Below, in pieces: positions 1 to 5,586 of a DNA stretch of 9,044 nucleotides. The translations under genes and the position numbers were made by a program. Every line of letters begins with the position of its first letter. Position 1 is the stretch's first letter. Origin of the DNA: DASUNQ01 sp036277075 (GTDB taxonomy: Bacteria > Acidobacteriota > Thermoanaerobaculia > Multivoradales > UBA5704). Below the pieces are notes generated by a model. That model was not told where the DNA came from, searched no databases, and worked only from the letters and a program-made list of their open reading frames with translations. The stretch is taken from NCBI GenBank assembly GCA_036277075.1, contig DASUNQ010000364.1:1-9044 (forward strand), read 5' to 3'.

Positions 1-416
1 CGCCCCTGCTGGATCGTGCCGGCGTAGATCGACTCGGGGACCGCCCGCCGGGGCGCGGGGGCGACCGTCGGCTCGGCGGCCGGCGGCACGCCGTAGGCGA
101 GCCCTACCTTCTGCACCTGCAGGCGGAGGCCTTCGGCCCGCCCGCGCGTCGCCTCGAGGTGGGTTACGAGCCGCTGCAGCCGCTCGCCATGGCGCGCCCG
201 CTCGGCGAGCAGCCCCTGGACCTCGGGCGTGCCGAAGAGGCCGCCGAGGACGCGCGGCGCCGCCGCCAGGCCGAGCGCCAGCGTCGCGGCGCAGGCGAGG
301 GCCGCGAGCGACCAGGCGGTCAGGTGAGCGCGCGAGAGGAAGTAGCAGCGGACGCGGCGGCGGATGTCGCCGGGGTGGAGCTGCACCTCGAGCCGCCAGG
401 GGCCGGAGGCGCTCAT
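1..416 (-). CDS. Membrane-anchored coiled-coil protein, N-terminal part only (probable M23-type murein peptidase)
   Basis: Partial gene running off the left edge; 138 codons from an ATG at 416 are present. Residues 1-30 are basic and probably cytoplasmic. Residues about 33-53 are a hydrophobic segment (AWSLAALACAATLALGL), best read as a signal anchor. Residues about 65-108 are charged with leucines in heptad-like spacing (ERLQRLVTHLEATRGRAEGL), suggesting a periplasmic coiled coil. A Pro/Ala-rich linker follows to the edge. This layout (short basic tail, one membrane segment, coiled coil, linker) is typical of membrane-anchored M23/LytM-type peptidoglycan endopeptidases or their activators. 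The zinc-binding catalytic domain would lie outside the window, so the assignment is inference from architecture. The ATG overlaps the stop of the upstream phosphatase gene by 4 bp (ATGA), implying translational coupling and supporting this start. Another coiled-coil envelope protein is possible. Confidence 0.6.
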   Translation of the reverse strand, partial: MSASGPWRLEVQLHPGDIRRRVRCYFLSRAHLTAWSLAALACAATLALGLAAAPRVLGGLFGTPEVQGLLAERARHGERLQRLVTHLEATRGRAEGLRLQVQKVGLAYGVPPAAEPTVAPAPRRAVPESIYAGTIQQG

Positions 417-1273
417 CCGCCCGGCACCGGGACGAGGGGGGGCGCCGCGGCGCGGGGGTCGATCGCTTCGATCCCGGCCTCGCTGGTGAGCCGCCGCACC
501 GCGGCGAGCAGCTCCGGTTGCACGCCGGCGCCCCCGGCCACGACGTTGCCGCCGGCAAACGTCCGGCCGCCGCCGTCGAGGTCGGTCGCCAGGCCGCCGG
601 CCTCGCGCACCAGCAGGATCCCGGCGCCGATGTCCCAGGGCGAGAGCCGGAACTCGAAGAAGCCGTCGTAGACGCCGGCCGCGGTGTAGGCCAGGTCGAG
701 CGCCGCCGAGCCGCAGCGGCGGATCGCCTTGGCCTCGAGGAAGACCTCGCGGAAGAGCGCGAGGTAGAGGTCGAGCGTGCGGTGGGCGCGGAAGGGGAAG
801 CCGGTGGCGAGGAAAGCGCCGGCGAGCCCGGGGCGGGAGGAGGCCCGCATCGGCCGCCCGTTCCAGCGCGCACCGCCGCCGCGCACGGCGGTGAAGAGGT
901 TGTCGCCGGGCGGGTCGTAGACCGCGGCGGCCAGGAGCTCGCCGCCGCGCCGGCAGGCGATCGAGATGCACCAGATCGGCAGCCCCTGGAGGAAGTTGGT
1001 GGTGCCGTCGAGCGGGTCGATCAGCCACTCGCAGTCGCCGCCGCCGCCCTCGGCTCCGCCCCCCTCCTCGGCCAGGATGCGGTGGTGGGGGAAGCGGCGC
1101 CGCACCTCGCTCACGATCGCCGCCTCGCTCTCGCGGTCGGCAAGGGTGACGAAGTCGTTCTCGCCCTTGCTCCGGACCTCCAGGGAGCCGGCACGGAACG
1201 AGCGGCGGAGCGCCTCCGCCCCGACGCGGCAGCCGGCAATGGCGGTCTCGAGCAGCTCGCGCTCCAGGGTCAC
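413..1273 (-). CDS. Inositol monophosphatase family protein (Mg2+-dependent sugar/inositol phosphatase)
   Basis: A 286-residue protein of the IMPase (SuhB/CysQ-like) family, which uses Mg2+ to remove phosphate from inositol phosphates, histidinol phosphate, fructose 1,6-bisphosphate or PAP, depending on the member. Visible motifs: KGENDFVTLADRESE (36-50), with the conserved Lys, Asp, Thr and Asp; LAEE (67-70), carrying the motif-A glutamate; WLIDPLDGTTNF (83-94), supplying metal ligands D86 and D89; and LSPWDIGAG (210-218), with metal ligand D214. All expected metal ligands are present, so it should be active; the substrate cannot be told from sequence. The frame is open upstream to an ATG at 1432, but that extension reads through a palindromic repeat and gives atypical Pro/Arg-rich sequence. 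I therefore start at GTG 1273 (VTLERELLE), which gives normal family length; no strong Shine-Dalgarno site is visible there. A Gly/Glu-rich loop (71-80) is slightly unusual. The stop overlaps the next gene's ATG by 4 bp. Confidence 0.9.
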   Translation of the reverse strand: MTLERELLETAIAGCRVGAEALRRSFRAGSLEVRSKGENDFVTLADRESEAAIVSEVRRRFPHHRILAEEGGGAEGGGGDCEWLIDPLDGTTNFLQGLPIWCISIACRRGGELLAAAVYDPPGDNLFTAVRGGGARWNGRPMRASSRPGLAGAFLATGFPFRAHRTLDLYLALFREVFLEAKAIRRCGSAALDLAYTAAGVYDGFFEFRLSPWDIGAGILLVREAGGLATDLDGGGRTFAGGNVVAGGAGVQPELLAAVRRLTSEAGIEAIDPRAAAPPLVPVPGG

Positions 1274-1345
1274 GGCCCGGATTATGGAGAAGAACAGGTG
1301 GGACGAGAAGAACCGGGGGGCGAGGGGAAAAGACCGCCGGAGATA

Positions 1346-1386
1346 CCCCCTCCCCCGCGAGCAGCGGGGGAGGGCCGTGGAGGGGG
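1346..1386. repeat. REP-like GC-rich palindrome
   Basis: The core is a perfect 11-bp inverted repeat, CCCTCCCCCGC (1348-1358) and GCGGGGGAGGG (1364-1374), with a 5-nt loop (GAGCA). Outside the core, CCCCCTCC at 1346-1353 could also pair with GGAGGGGG ending near 1386, giving the nested C-rich/G-rich look of repetitive extragenic palindromes that are dispersed between genes in many high-GC genomes. Only one copy is in the window, so repetition cannot be shown here. There is no T-tract on either side, so it is not a standard intrinsic terminator, although such a stem could still stall RNA polymerase or block 3' exonucleases. Confidence 0.6.
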
Positions 1387-1407
1387 CATCGAAGTCAATG
1401 CAGTAAG

Positions 1408-1430
1408 GCAGCGGTGGCACCCACCACTGC
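1408..1430 (-). terminator. Possible transcription-terminator hairpin downstream of the BON gene
   Basis: Inverted repeat with arms 1408-1417 and 1421-1430 and a 3-nt loop, 20 bp past the BON-gene stop. In minus-strand RNA the stem is 10 bp with one G-U wobble (GCAGUGGUGG / CCACCGCUGC). In plus-strand RNA the same position would be a C-A mismatch, so the hairpin suits a minus-strand transcript. No clear U-run follows, so it is at best a weak or Rho-assisted terminator or an mRNA 3'-end stabiliser. The right arm also overlaps a second perfect 7-bp inverted repeat (ATGCAGT 1398-1404 / ACTGCAT 1426-1432), so two competing hairpins are possible. Confidence 0.4.
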
Positions 1431-1450
1431 ATGACATCACCGCTCGCCAG

Positions 1451-2014
1451 TTACCCGGACGCTCCTGCAACCCTAATCAGGTTCACCACCTCGCGCACCC
1501 CCTGGGTGTGCCGCGCCAGGTCCTCGGCTTCCTCGCGCTGGTGCGCCGTCGCCACCTTGCCGTTGAGCGTCACCCGGCCGTCGACGGTGTCGACGTCGAT
1601 GTGGAAGGCGTTGACGTCGGGGTCGGCGGCGAGCCGCGCCTTGACCCGCGCCGTGACGGTGGCGTCGTCGAGGACCTCGCGCACCGCGGGCTCGAGCTCG
1701 CGCGCCGCCTCTTCGACGCTGCGCTGCACGTTCTCGGCGCCGCGCTCGAGACCCTCCTGGAGCCGCGCGCCGGCGCGGTCGGCCTTGTCGCCGAGCTCGC
1801 GCGCCTCGCGCCCCGCCTCGGCGCCGGCCGCCTCGAGGTCGCTCTCGAGCTCGCTCTCGCGCTCGACCTCGACGTCGCCGTCGCGCTCGACCTCGACCTC
1901 CGTCTCGCCGCTCTCGATCTCGCGCTCGCCGCAGCCGAGCTGTGCGGCGCCGCCGGCGGCGAGCAGCGCAGCCAGGAGCCAGTGCGGCAGCGTCACCGCG
2001 GTTCTCCTCCTCAT
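1451..2014 (-). CDS. Exported acidic BON-domain protein
   Basis: A 187-residue envelope protein. Residues 1-28 form a signal sequence: basic MRRR, then a hydrophobic stretch (LLAALLAAGG) ending in AAQLGC. Cys28 could be lipidated, but Gln at -3 breaks the usual lipobox, so lipoprotein status is uncertain. Residues 29-64 are strongly acidic and low in complexity (REIESGETEVEVERDGDVEV and onward) with an 8-residue repeat. Residues 65-115 are Ala/Glu/Arg-rich and probably a long helix or coiled coil. Residues about 115-184 are a BON domain (VTARVKARLAADPDV, VDGRVTLNGKV, REEAEDLARHTQGVREVVN). BON domains occur in periplasmic or outer-membrane stress proteins such as OsmY and are thought to bind phospholipid. 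The ATG at 2014 is well supported by AGGAGG six bases upstream. The gene lies 55 bp after fdhD on the same strand but has no obvious functional tie to it. A role in envelope stress tolerance is inference. Confidence 0.88.
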   Translation of the reverse strand: MRRRTAVTLPHWLLAALLAAGGAAQLGCGEREIESGETEVEVERDGDVEVERESELESDLEAAGAEAGREARELGDKADRAGARLQEGLERGAENVQRSVEEAARELEPAVREVLDDATVTARVKARLAADPDVNAFHIDVDTVDGRVTLNGKVATAHQREEAEDLARHTQGVREVVNLIRVAGASG

Positions 2015-2019
2015 CTCGC

Positions 2020-2026
2020 ACCTCCT
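2020..2026 (-). promoter_or_regulatory. Shine-Dalgarno site of the BON-protein gene
   Basis: AGGAGGT on the minus strand; the AGGAGG core ends 6 nt before the ATG at 2014. It fixes the start and shows independent translation initiation after fdhD. Confidence 0.75.
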
Positions 2027-2069
2027 CCGTTGGCCTCGAGACGATGCAGCCGACGTGCCACGCGGCGCC

Positions 2070-2921
2070 TCAGAGCGGCAGCGGCGCCACCCGCTCGGGA
2101 GCGCTGTAGACGTTGAAGCGGCCGTCGCGCAGGAACCCGACGAGGGTGACGCCGAAGGCCTGCGCCAGCTCGACCGCCAGGCTGCTCGGCGCCGAGACGG
2201 CGCAGACGACCGGGACCCCCGCGGCGAGGGTCTTCTGCAGGATCTCGAAGCTGGCGCGACCGCTGACCAGGACGATGCCCGCGGCGAGAGGCAGCCGCCC
2301 GGCGAGGAGCGCCCAGCCCACCAGCTTGTCGAGCGCGTTGTGGCGGCCGACGTCCTCGCGCAGCGCCTGGAGGTTTCCGGCGGGGTCGAAGAGCGCCGCG
2401 GCGTGGAGGCCGCCGGTGGCGGCGAAGACCCCCTGCGCGGCGGCGAGCGACCGCGGCAGCCCGAGGAGCGCTGCGGGCGCCACCACCGGCCCCGGCGGCA
2501 GCGGCGCGGCGCGCACCCGCAGGGCCTCGAGCCCGGCGCGGCCGCAGACGCCGCAGGCGCTGGTGGCGAAGAAGTGGCGCTCGAGGCCGCCGAGGTCGGG
2601 CAGCGGGCGGTCGCCGAGGTCGACCGTCACGACGTTGCCGCGCGCCCGCGGATCTTGCGCCGCCGGGTCCCCCTCGGCGATGCCGCGGACCTCCTCGCGC
2701 CGGCGCACGATGCCCTCGCCGTAGAGGAAGCCCGCCGCCAGCTCGGCGTCGGCGCCGGGGGTGCGCATGGTGAGGGCGACCGTGCGGCTGCCGCCGGCCC
2801 CGGCGAGGCGGATCTCGAGCGGTTCCTCGGTGGCCAGCTCGTCGCCGCTCCGCTCGGCGCGGCCCTCCACGTAGCGGACGAGCCGTGCGGGGGTCTGGCT
2901 GGTCGTCGCGGCGGCGGGCAT
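2070..2921 (-). CDS. fdhD: Formate dehydrogenase accessory sulfurtransferase FdhD
   Basis: A 283-residue cytoplasmic protein that matches FdhD along its whole length. In E. coli, FdhD passes sulfur from the cysteine desulfurase IscS to the bis-MGD molybdenum cofactor, a step needed for active formate dehydrogenase. Visible motifs: TMRTPG (51-56), FLYGEGI (66-72), TSACGVCG (120-127) with the CxxC pair Cys123 and Cys126 that carries the persulfide, TGGLHAAALFD (169-179), REDVGRHNALDKLVG (188-202), SGRASFEILQK (220-230), SAPSSLAVELA (243-253) and GFLRDGRFNVYS (262-273). All are intact, so the enzyme should be functional. The ATG at 2921 lies 29 bp after the stop of the upstream secreted-protein gene. 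The reading frame stays open far upstream, but that is a GC-rich shadow of the neighbour. No strong Shine-Dalgarno site is seen. No formate dehydrogenase or molybdopterin biosynthesis gene lies in the window, so its client enzyme must be encoded elsewhere. Confidence 0.95.
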   Translation of the reverse strand: MPAAATTSQTPARLVRYVEGRAERSGDELATEEPLEIRLAGAGGSRTVALTMRTPGADAELAAGFLYGEGIVRRREEVRGIAEGDPAAQDPRARGNVVTVDLGDRPLPDLGGLERHFFATSACGVCGRAGLEALRVRAAPLPPGPVVAPAALLGLPRSLAAAQGVFAATGGLHAAALFDPAGNLQALREDVGRHNALDKLVGWALLAGRLPLAAGIVLVSGRASFEILQKTLAAGVPVVCAVSAPSSLAVELAQAFGVTLVGFLRDGRFNVYSAPERVAPLPL

Positions 2922-2950
2922 GGCGCTCGCCGCATCTTGGCACAGCGCGC

Positions 2951-4477
2951 TCAGCGCTCGGGGAACAGTGCGTCGAAGATTTTCGGGCCGGGAAAGGGGA
3001 TGGCGTAGAGCGAGCCGGTCGCCTGGTCGGTGATCCAGAGCGTGTCGGCCGCGGCGTTGAACTGGCTGGCGAGCGGCCGCACCAGGGGCGCTCCCTTGGC
3101 GATCGCGACCGGGGTGCCGCCGGTGTGCGGGAAGATCCAGACCGCCGCGTGCCCCGGGGCCGAGTCGAGGGTGTTGACGTCGTAGACCGTATCGACGCTC
3201 GCGGCGGCTCCGCCCCCGGCGGTCGCGGCGGCCACCGCCGGCCGCGGCTTCGCCACTCTCCACTTGTTGTCCACGAGCTGGCTGGGCTGGCGGGGGTCCT
3301 TGCGCAGGTCGACGCGCCGCGGGCGCACGTTGCTCGGCTCGAGGGGCACCGAGCGGGGGGTGAGGCTCACCTCGATGCAGATGTAGGTGGAGAGCACGTC
3401 GCTGCGCGTCGTGAAGGTCAGCGTCGCGTCGGGTCCGAGCTGGTCGGCCGTGACGTGGATCACCTCGGCCGGGGCGCCGCCGGCGAAGGGGTCGAGGATC
3501 ACGTTGTCCGGCCCGCTGTCGAGGGTGATCACGACGTCCGGCGGCAGATTGACGAAGCGCAGGGTGACCGGTCCGTCCTCGGTGAAGGGGGTGCGCACCG
3601 GCGGGCCGAGGGCCGGCGCGGCCGGGTCCAGGATCTCGAGCACCCAGTGGTCGGAGGCGGCGGGCGGAGCGAAGTCGGGGCGCCCGCCGGCGCCGCTGCG
3701 GTCGAGTCGGCCGGAGTCGGTGTCGATGACGCTGAGCTCGCCCGGGATCGCACCGCAGACGCCGATCAGGGAGGTGAAGGGCCACCCGTGGTGCACGAGC
3801 AGCGGCTTCTCGCCGCCGGAGACCCGCAGCGCGAAGAGGGCCGAGCTGACGTACGGGTGATCCGGCACCCCCGAGCGTGTCCGCCGCGGACCGGCGCAGG
3901 GGTCGCTGACGTAGAGGTACTCGCCCACCCGGGCGACGCCGGTGGGGCAGACCATGGGGCTCCCCTCCCAGAGCACCCGCGGCTTGCCGGCGATGCCGCC
4001 GGCGAGGACGGGAAGCACGAAGACCTTGCCGCCGACGCCGGTGAAGGTGCCGTCCGCCAGCTCCTCTCCCTGATCGGCGACCACGAGGTGCGGGGAACCG
4101 CCGATCTCGACCGGCACGGCCCACTTGGCGCTGTGGAGGAAGCCCGGGCGCGAGAAGAAGACGACCGGGTTGACCGGCACGCCGCCGACCAGCCTGAACC
4201 TGACGATCCGGGCCGGTTTCGCGACCGGGTCGCGGCGGTCGCCGGGGTCGGTGACGAAGAGCCATCTACCCAGCCGGTTGACCCCGCGCGGGGCGACGAG
4301 CGGCTCCCCCTGCCAGAGCCGCACCGGCGCGGGCCAGGCGAGGACGCGGTCCACGCGCCGCCAGTGGTCCTGGAGGGCGACGACGCTGAAGTACTTGGCG
4401 GCCAGCGGAGATCCCGCCGCCAGGCAGAGGATGGCGAGCAGCAGCACGCGCCGTGTCGGTCCCCCTGTTGCGGTCAT
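2951..4477 (-). CDS. Secreted protein with propeller-like repeats, function unknown
   Basis: A 508-residue protein I cannot assign to a named family. Residues 1-27 are a clear signal peptide: basic PTRR, hydrophobic VLLLAILCLAAGS, and a likely cleavage after PLAA before KYF. The mature protein has blade-like repeats of the form P-[LM]-V-x-P-x-G-V then a short gap and [LW]-[FYW]-[VI]-[TS]-D: PLVAPRGVNRLGRWLFVTDP (59-78), PMVCPTGVARVGEYLYVSDP (174-193) and a degenerate copy (464-484, ending DTLWITDQ). This resembles NHL or SMP-30-like beta-propellers. Between them, about 275-380 (for example GPVTLRFVNLPPDVVITLDS, 302-321) looks like a separate beta-sandwich insert. An Ala/Gly-rich linker at 413-427 precedes the last repeats. 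Cys177, Cys194, Cys241 and Cys367 could form disulfides. The ATG at 4477 has a near-perfect AAGGAGG site. It is first in the minus-strand run and sits 29 bp before fdhD, but no functional link is evident. Confidence 0.8.
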   Translation of the reverse strand: MTATGGPTRRVLLLAILCLAAGSPLAAKYFSVVALQDHWRRVDRVLAWPAPVRLWQGEPLVAPRGVNRLGRWLFVTDPGDRRDPVAKPARIVRFRLVGGVPVNPVVFFSRPGFLHSAKWAVPVEIGGSPHLVVADQGEELADGTFTGVGGKVFVLPVLAGGIAGKPRVLWEGSPMVCPTGVARVGEYLYVSDPCAGPRRTRSGVPDHPYVSSALFALRVSGGEKPLLVHHGWPFTSLIGVCGAIPGELSVIDTDSGRLDRSGAGGRPDFAPPAASDHWVLEILDPAAPALGPPVRTPFTEDGPVTLRFVNLPPDVVITLDSGPDNVILDPFAGGAPAEVIHVTADQLGPDATLTFTTRSDVLSTYICIEVSLTPRSVPLEPSNVRPRRVDLRKDPRQPSQLVDNKWRVAKPRPAVAAATAGGGAAASVDTVYDVNTLDSAPGHAAVWIFPHTGGTPVAIAKGAPLVRPLASQFNAAADTLWITDQATGSLYAIPFPGPKIFDALFPER

Positions 4478-4626
4478 CGCTCCTCCTTCTTCTACTTCAT
4501 AAGATGCCTGGAAGGTCGGGATCGGGACAGCGATCTCGTTCAGCCTCCCGGACTTGGGCGTGCCCGGCGGGTGCCGCGAGGCATGCATCTTGCTCCCCCC
4601 CGAGGGGCCGACGAGAGGGGTGCACC
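4478..4626. promoter_or_regulatory. Divergent intergenic region between the secreted-protein gene and ku
   Basis: A 149-bp gap from which the minus-strand run and the ku-ligD cluster diverge, so promoters for both are expected here. It is less GC-rich near 4490-4505 (CTACTTCATAAGATG). I could not identify a -35/-10 pair with acceptable spacing on either strand. A short palindromic stretch, GCATGCAT (4581-4588), is present. The ku side ends in GAGAGGGG, a moderate ribosome-binding sequence. Confidence 0.5.
4482..4488 (-). promoter_or_regulatory. Shine-Dalgarno site of the secreted propeller-like protein
   Basis: AAGGAGG on the minus strand, 4 nt before the ATG at 4477. It selects this start over in-frame upstream ATGs (one near 4633 that would extend into the ku leader) and places the signal peptide at the N-terminus. 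Confidence 0.8.
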
Positions 4627-5563
4627 ATGGCACGTGCGATCTGGAAGGGCAGCATCAGCTTCGGTCTGGTCAACATCCCGGTCGGGCTCTACTCGGCCGA
4701 GAAGCGCGACGAGATCAGCTTCGACCTGCTCGAGAAGAAGTCCAAGTCGCGCATCCGCTACAAGCGGGTGAGCGAGAAGTCGGGCAAGGAGGTGCCGTGG
4801 GAGCAGATCGCGCGGCTACGAGTACGAGGACGGGCAGTACGTGATCCTCTCCGACGAGGACCTCAAGCGCGCCAATCCCGAGGCCACCCAGACAGTGGAC
4901 ATCGTCGACTTCGTCGAGCTCCAGGAGATCAGCCCCGTCTACTTCGACAAGCCCTACTACCTGGGGCCGCAGAAGAAGGGGCAGAAGAGCTACGCCCTGC
5001 TACGCGAGGTGCTCGAGCGCACCGGCAAGGTGGGGATCGCCAAGGTCGTGATCCGCACCAGGCAGTACCTGGCGGCCGTGGTGCCGCGCGACGAGGTACT
5101 GATCCTCGAGCTGCTGCGCTTCCACCACGAGCTGCGCGCGACCGACGAGCTGGACCTCCCCGGCACCAACCGCAAGGAGCTGGGGATCTCCGAGCGCGAG
5201 GTCGAGATGGGTGAGCGGCTGGTCGAGGGCATGGCCGGCACCTGGGACCCCGAGCGCTACAAGGACGACTACCGCGAGGACCTGCTGAAGATGATCGAGG
5301 AGCGGGTCGAGTCCGGGCAGCTCGAAGGGGTCGAAGAGGCGGCGCCGCGCCCGGCGCCGGCGGCAGGCGGGCAGGTCGTCGACTTGATGGCCCTGCTCAA
5401 GCGCAGCGTCGAGGAGACGGGCAAGCGGCGCGGCGCCAAGGCGGCGCGGGGCCACGGCGAGGGCGCGGGCCGGAAGGCGGCGGGCAAGCGCCGGATGCCG
5501 GCGCACAAGGCCGGCGCGCGCAAGACCGCCTCCCGGCGCTCGCCGGCCAAGAAGACGGCGTGA
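4627..5563 (+). pseudogene. ku: Non-homologous end-joining DNA-end-binding protein Ku, interrupted by one frameshift
   Basis: Bacterial Ku forms a homodimeric ring that threads onto broken DNA ends and recruits LigD. The first 63 codons from the ATG at 4627 match Ku closely (MARAIWKGSISFGLVNIPVG, then IRYKRVSEKSGKEVPWEQIA). Near 4813 the homology moves one frame, resuming as GYEYEDGQYVILSDEDLKRA and continuing through VDIVDFVELQEISPVYFDKP and KPYYLGPQKKGQKSYALLRE to a stop at 5563. Restoring two bases (CGG-GGC instead of CGGC) would give an unbroken protein of about 312 residues, normal for the family, with the usual I-x-[KR]-GYEYE join. Without repair, the first frame runs as nonsense to 5214, and the second frame could start only at an internal GTG (4841), giving 240 residues that lack the N-terminal part of the core. 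The C-terminus is a Lys/Arg/Ala-rich tail (about the last 45 residues), as in other bacterial Ku proteins that use it for DNA binding. The gene lies 23 bp before ligD. A sequencing or assembly error is the most likely cause. Confidence 0.9.
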
Positions 5564-5586
5564 CCGGGGCCGCCTGACGACGACCC

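Larger units (their letters stand above)
1274..1450. other. 177-bp intergenic gap with two palindromic elements
   Basis: Gap between the stop of the BON-protein gene and the GTG start of the phosphatase gene, both on the minus strand. It is by far the longest gap in the minus-strand run. It holds a hairpin-like repeat at 1408-1430 and a GC-rich REP-like palindrome at 1346-1386. Reading frames through it on both strands give low-complexity Pro/Arg/Gly-rich peptides unlike real protein, so I see no gene. The gap probably separates two transcription units, ending the BON transcript and supplying the start for the phosphatase transcript, but no confident -10/-35 pair is visible. Confidence 0.6.

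Noticed and set aside
518..2116. Long plus-strand open frame of about 530 codons opposite the phosphatase and BON genes
   Set aside because: Low-complexity Ala/Gly/Arg/Glu composition, no recognisable domain, and it lies antisense to two genes with clear family motifs. It is a shadow produced by high GC content.
2922..4265. N-terminal extension of fdhD by about 450 codons, as a possible fusion protein
   Set aside because: The extension is Arg/Pro-rich noise antisense-free but out of frame with the real secreted-protein gene on the same strand; FdhD has normal length from the ATG at 2921.
4551..4590. Possible sigma-70 promoter for ku (TTGGGC at 4554 and CATGCA at 4582)
   Set aside because: The spacing is 22 bp and the -10 match is poor, so it is not reported as a promoter.
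2885..4771. Plus-strand open frame of about 630 codons opposite the secreted-protein gene and running into ku
   Set aside because: The composition is that of GC-rich antisense sequence. The opposite strand has a signal peptide, an excellent ribosome-binding site and ordered repeats.
4801..4850. Programmed ribosomal frameshift in ku
   Set aside because: No slippery sequence or obvious downstream stimulatory structure is seen, and Ku is not known to me as a frameshift-regulated gene. A 2-nt loss in a G-run explains the data more simply.
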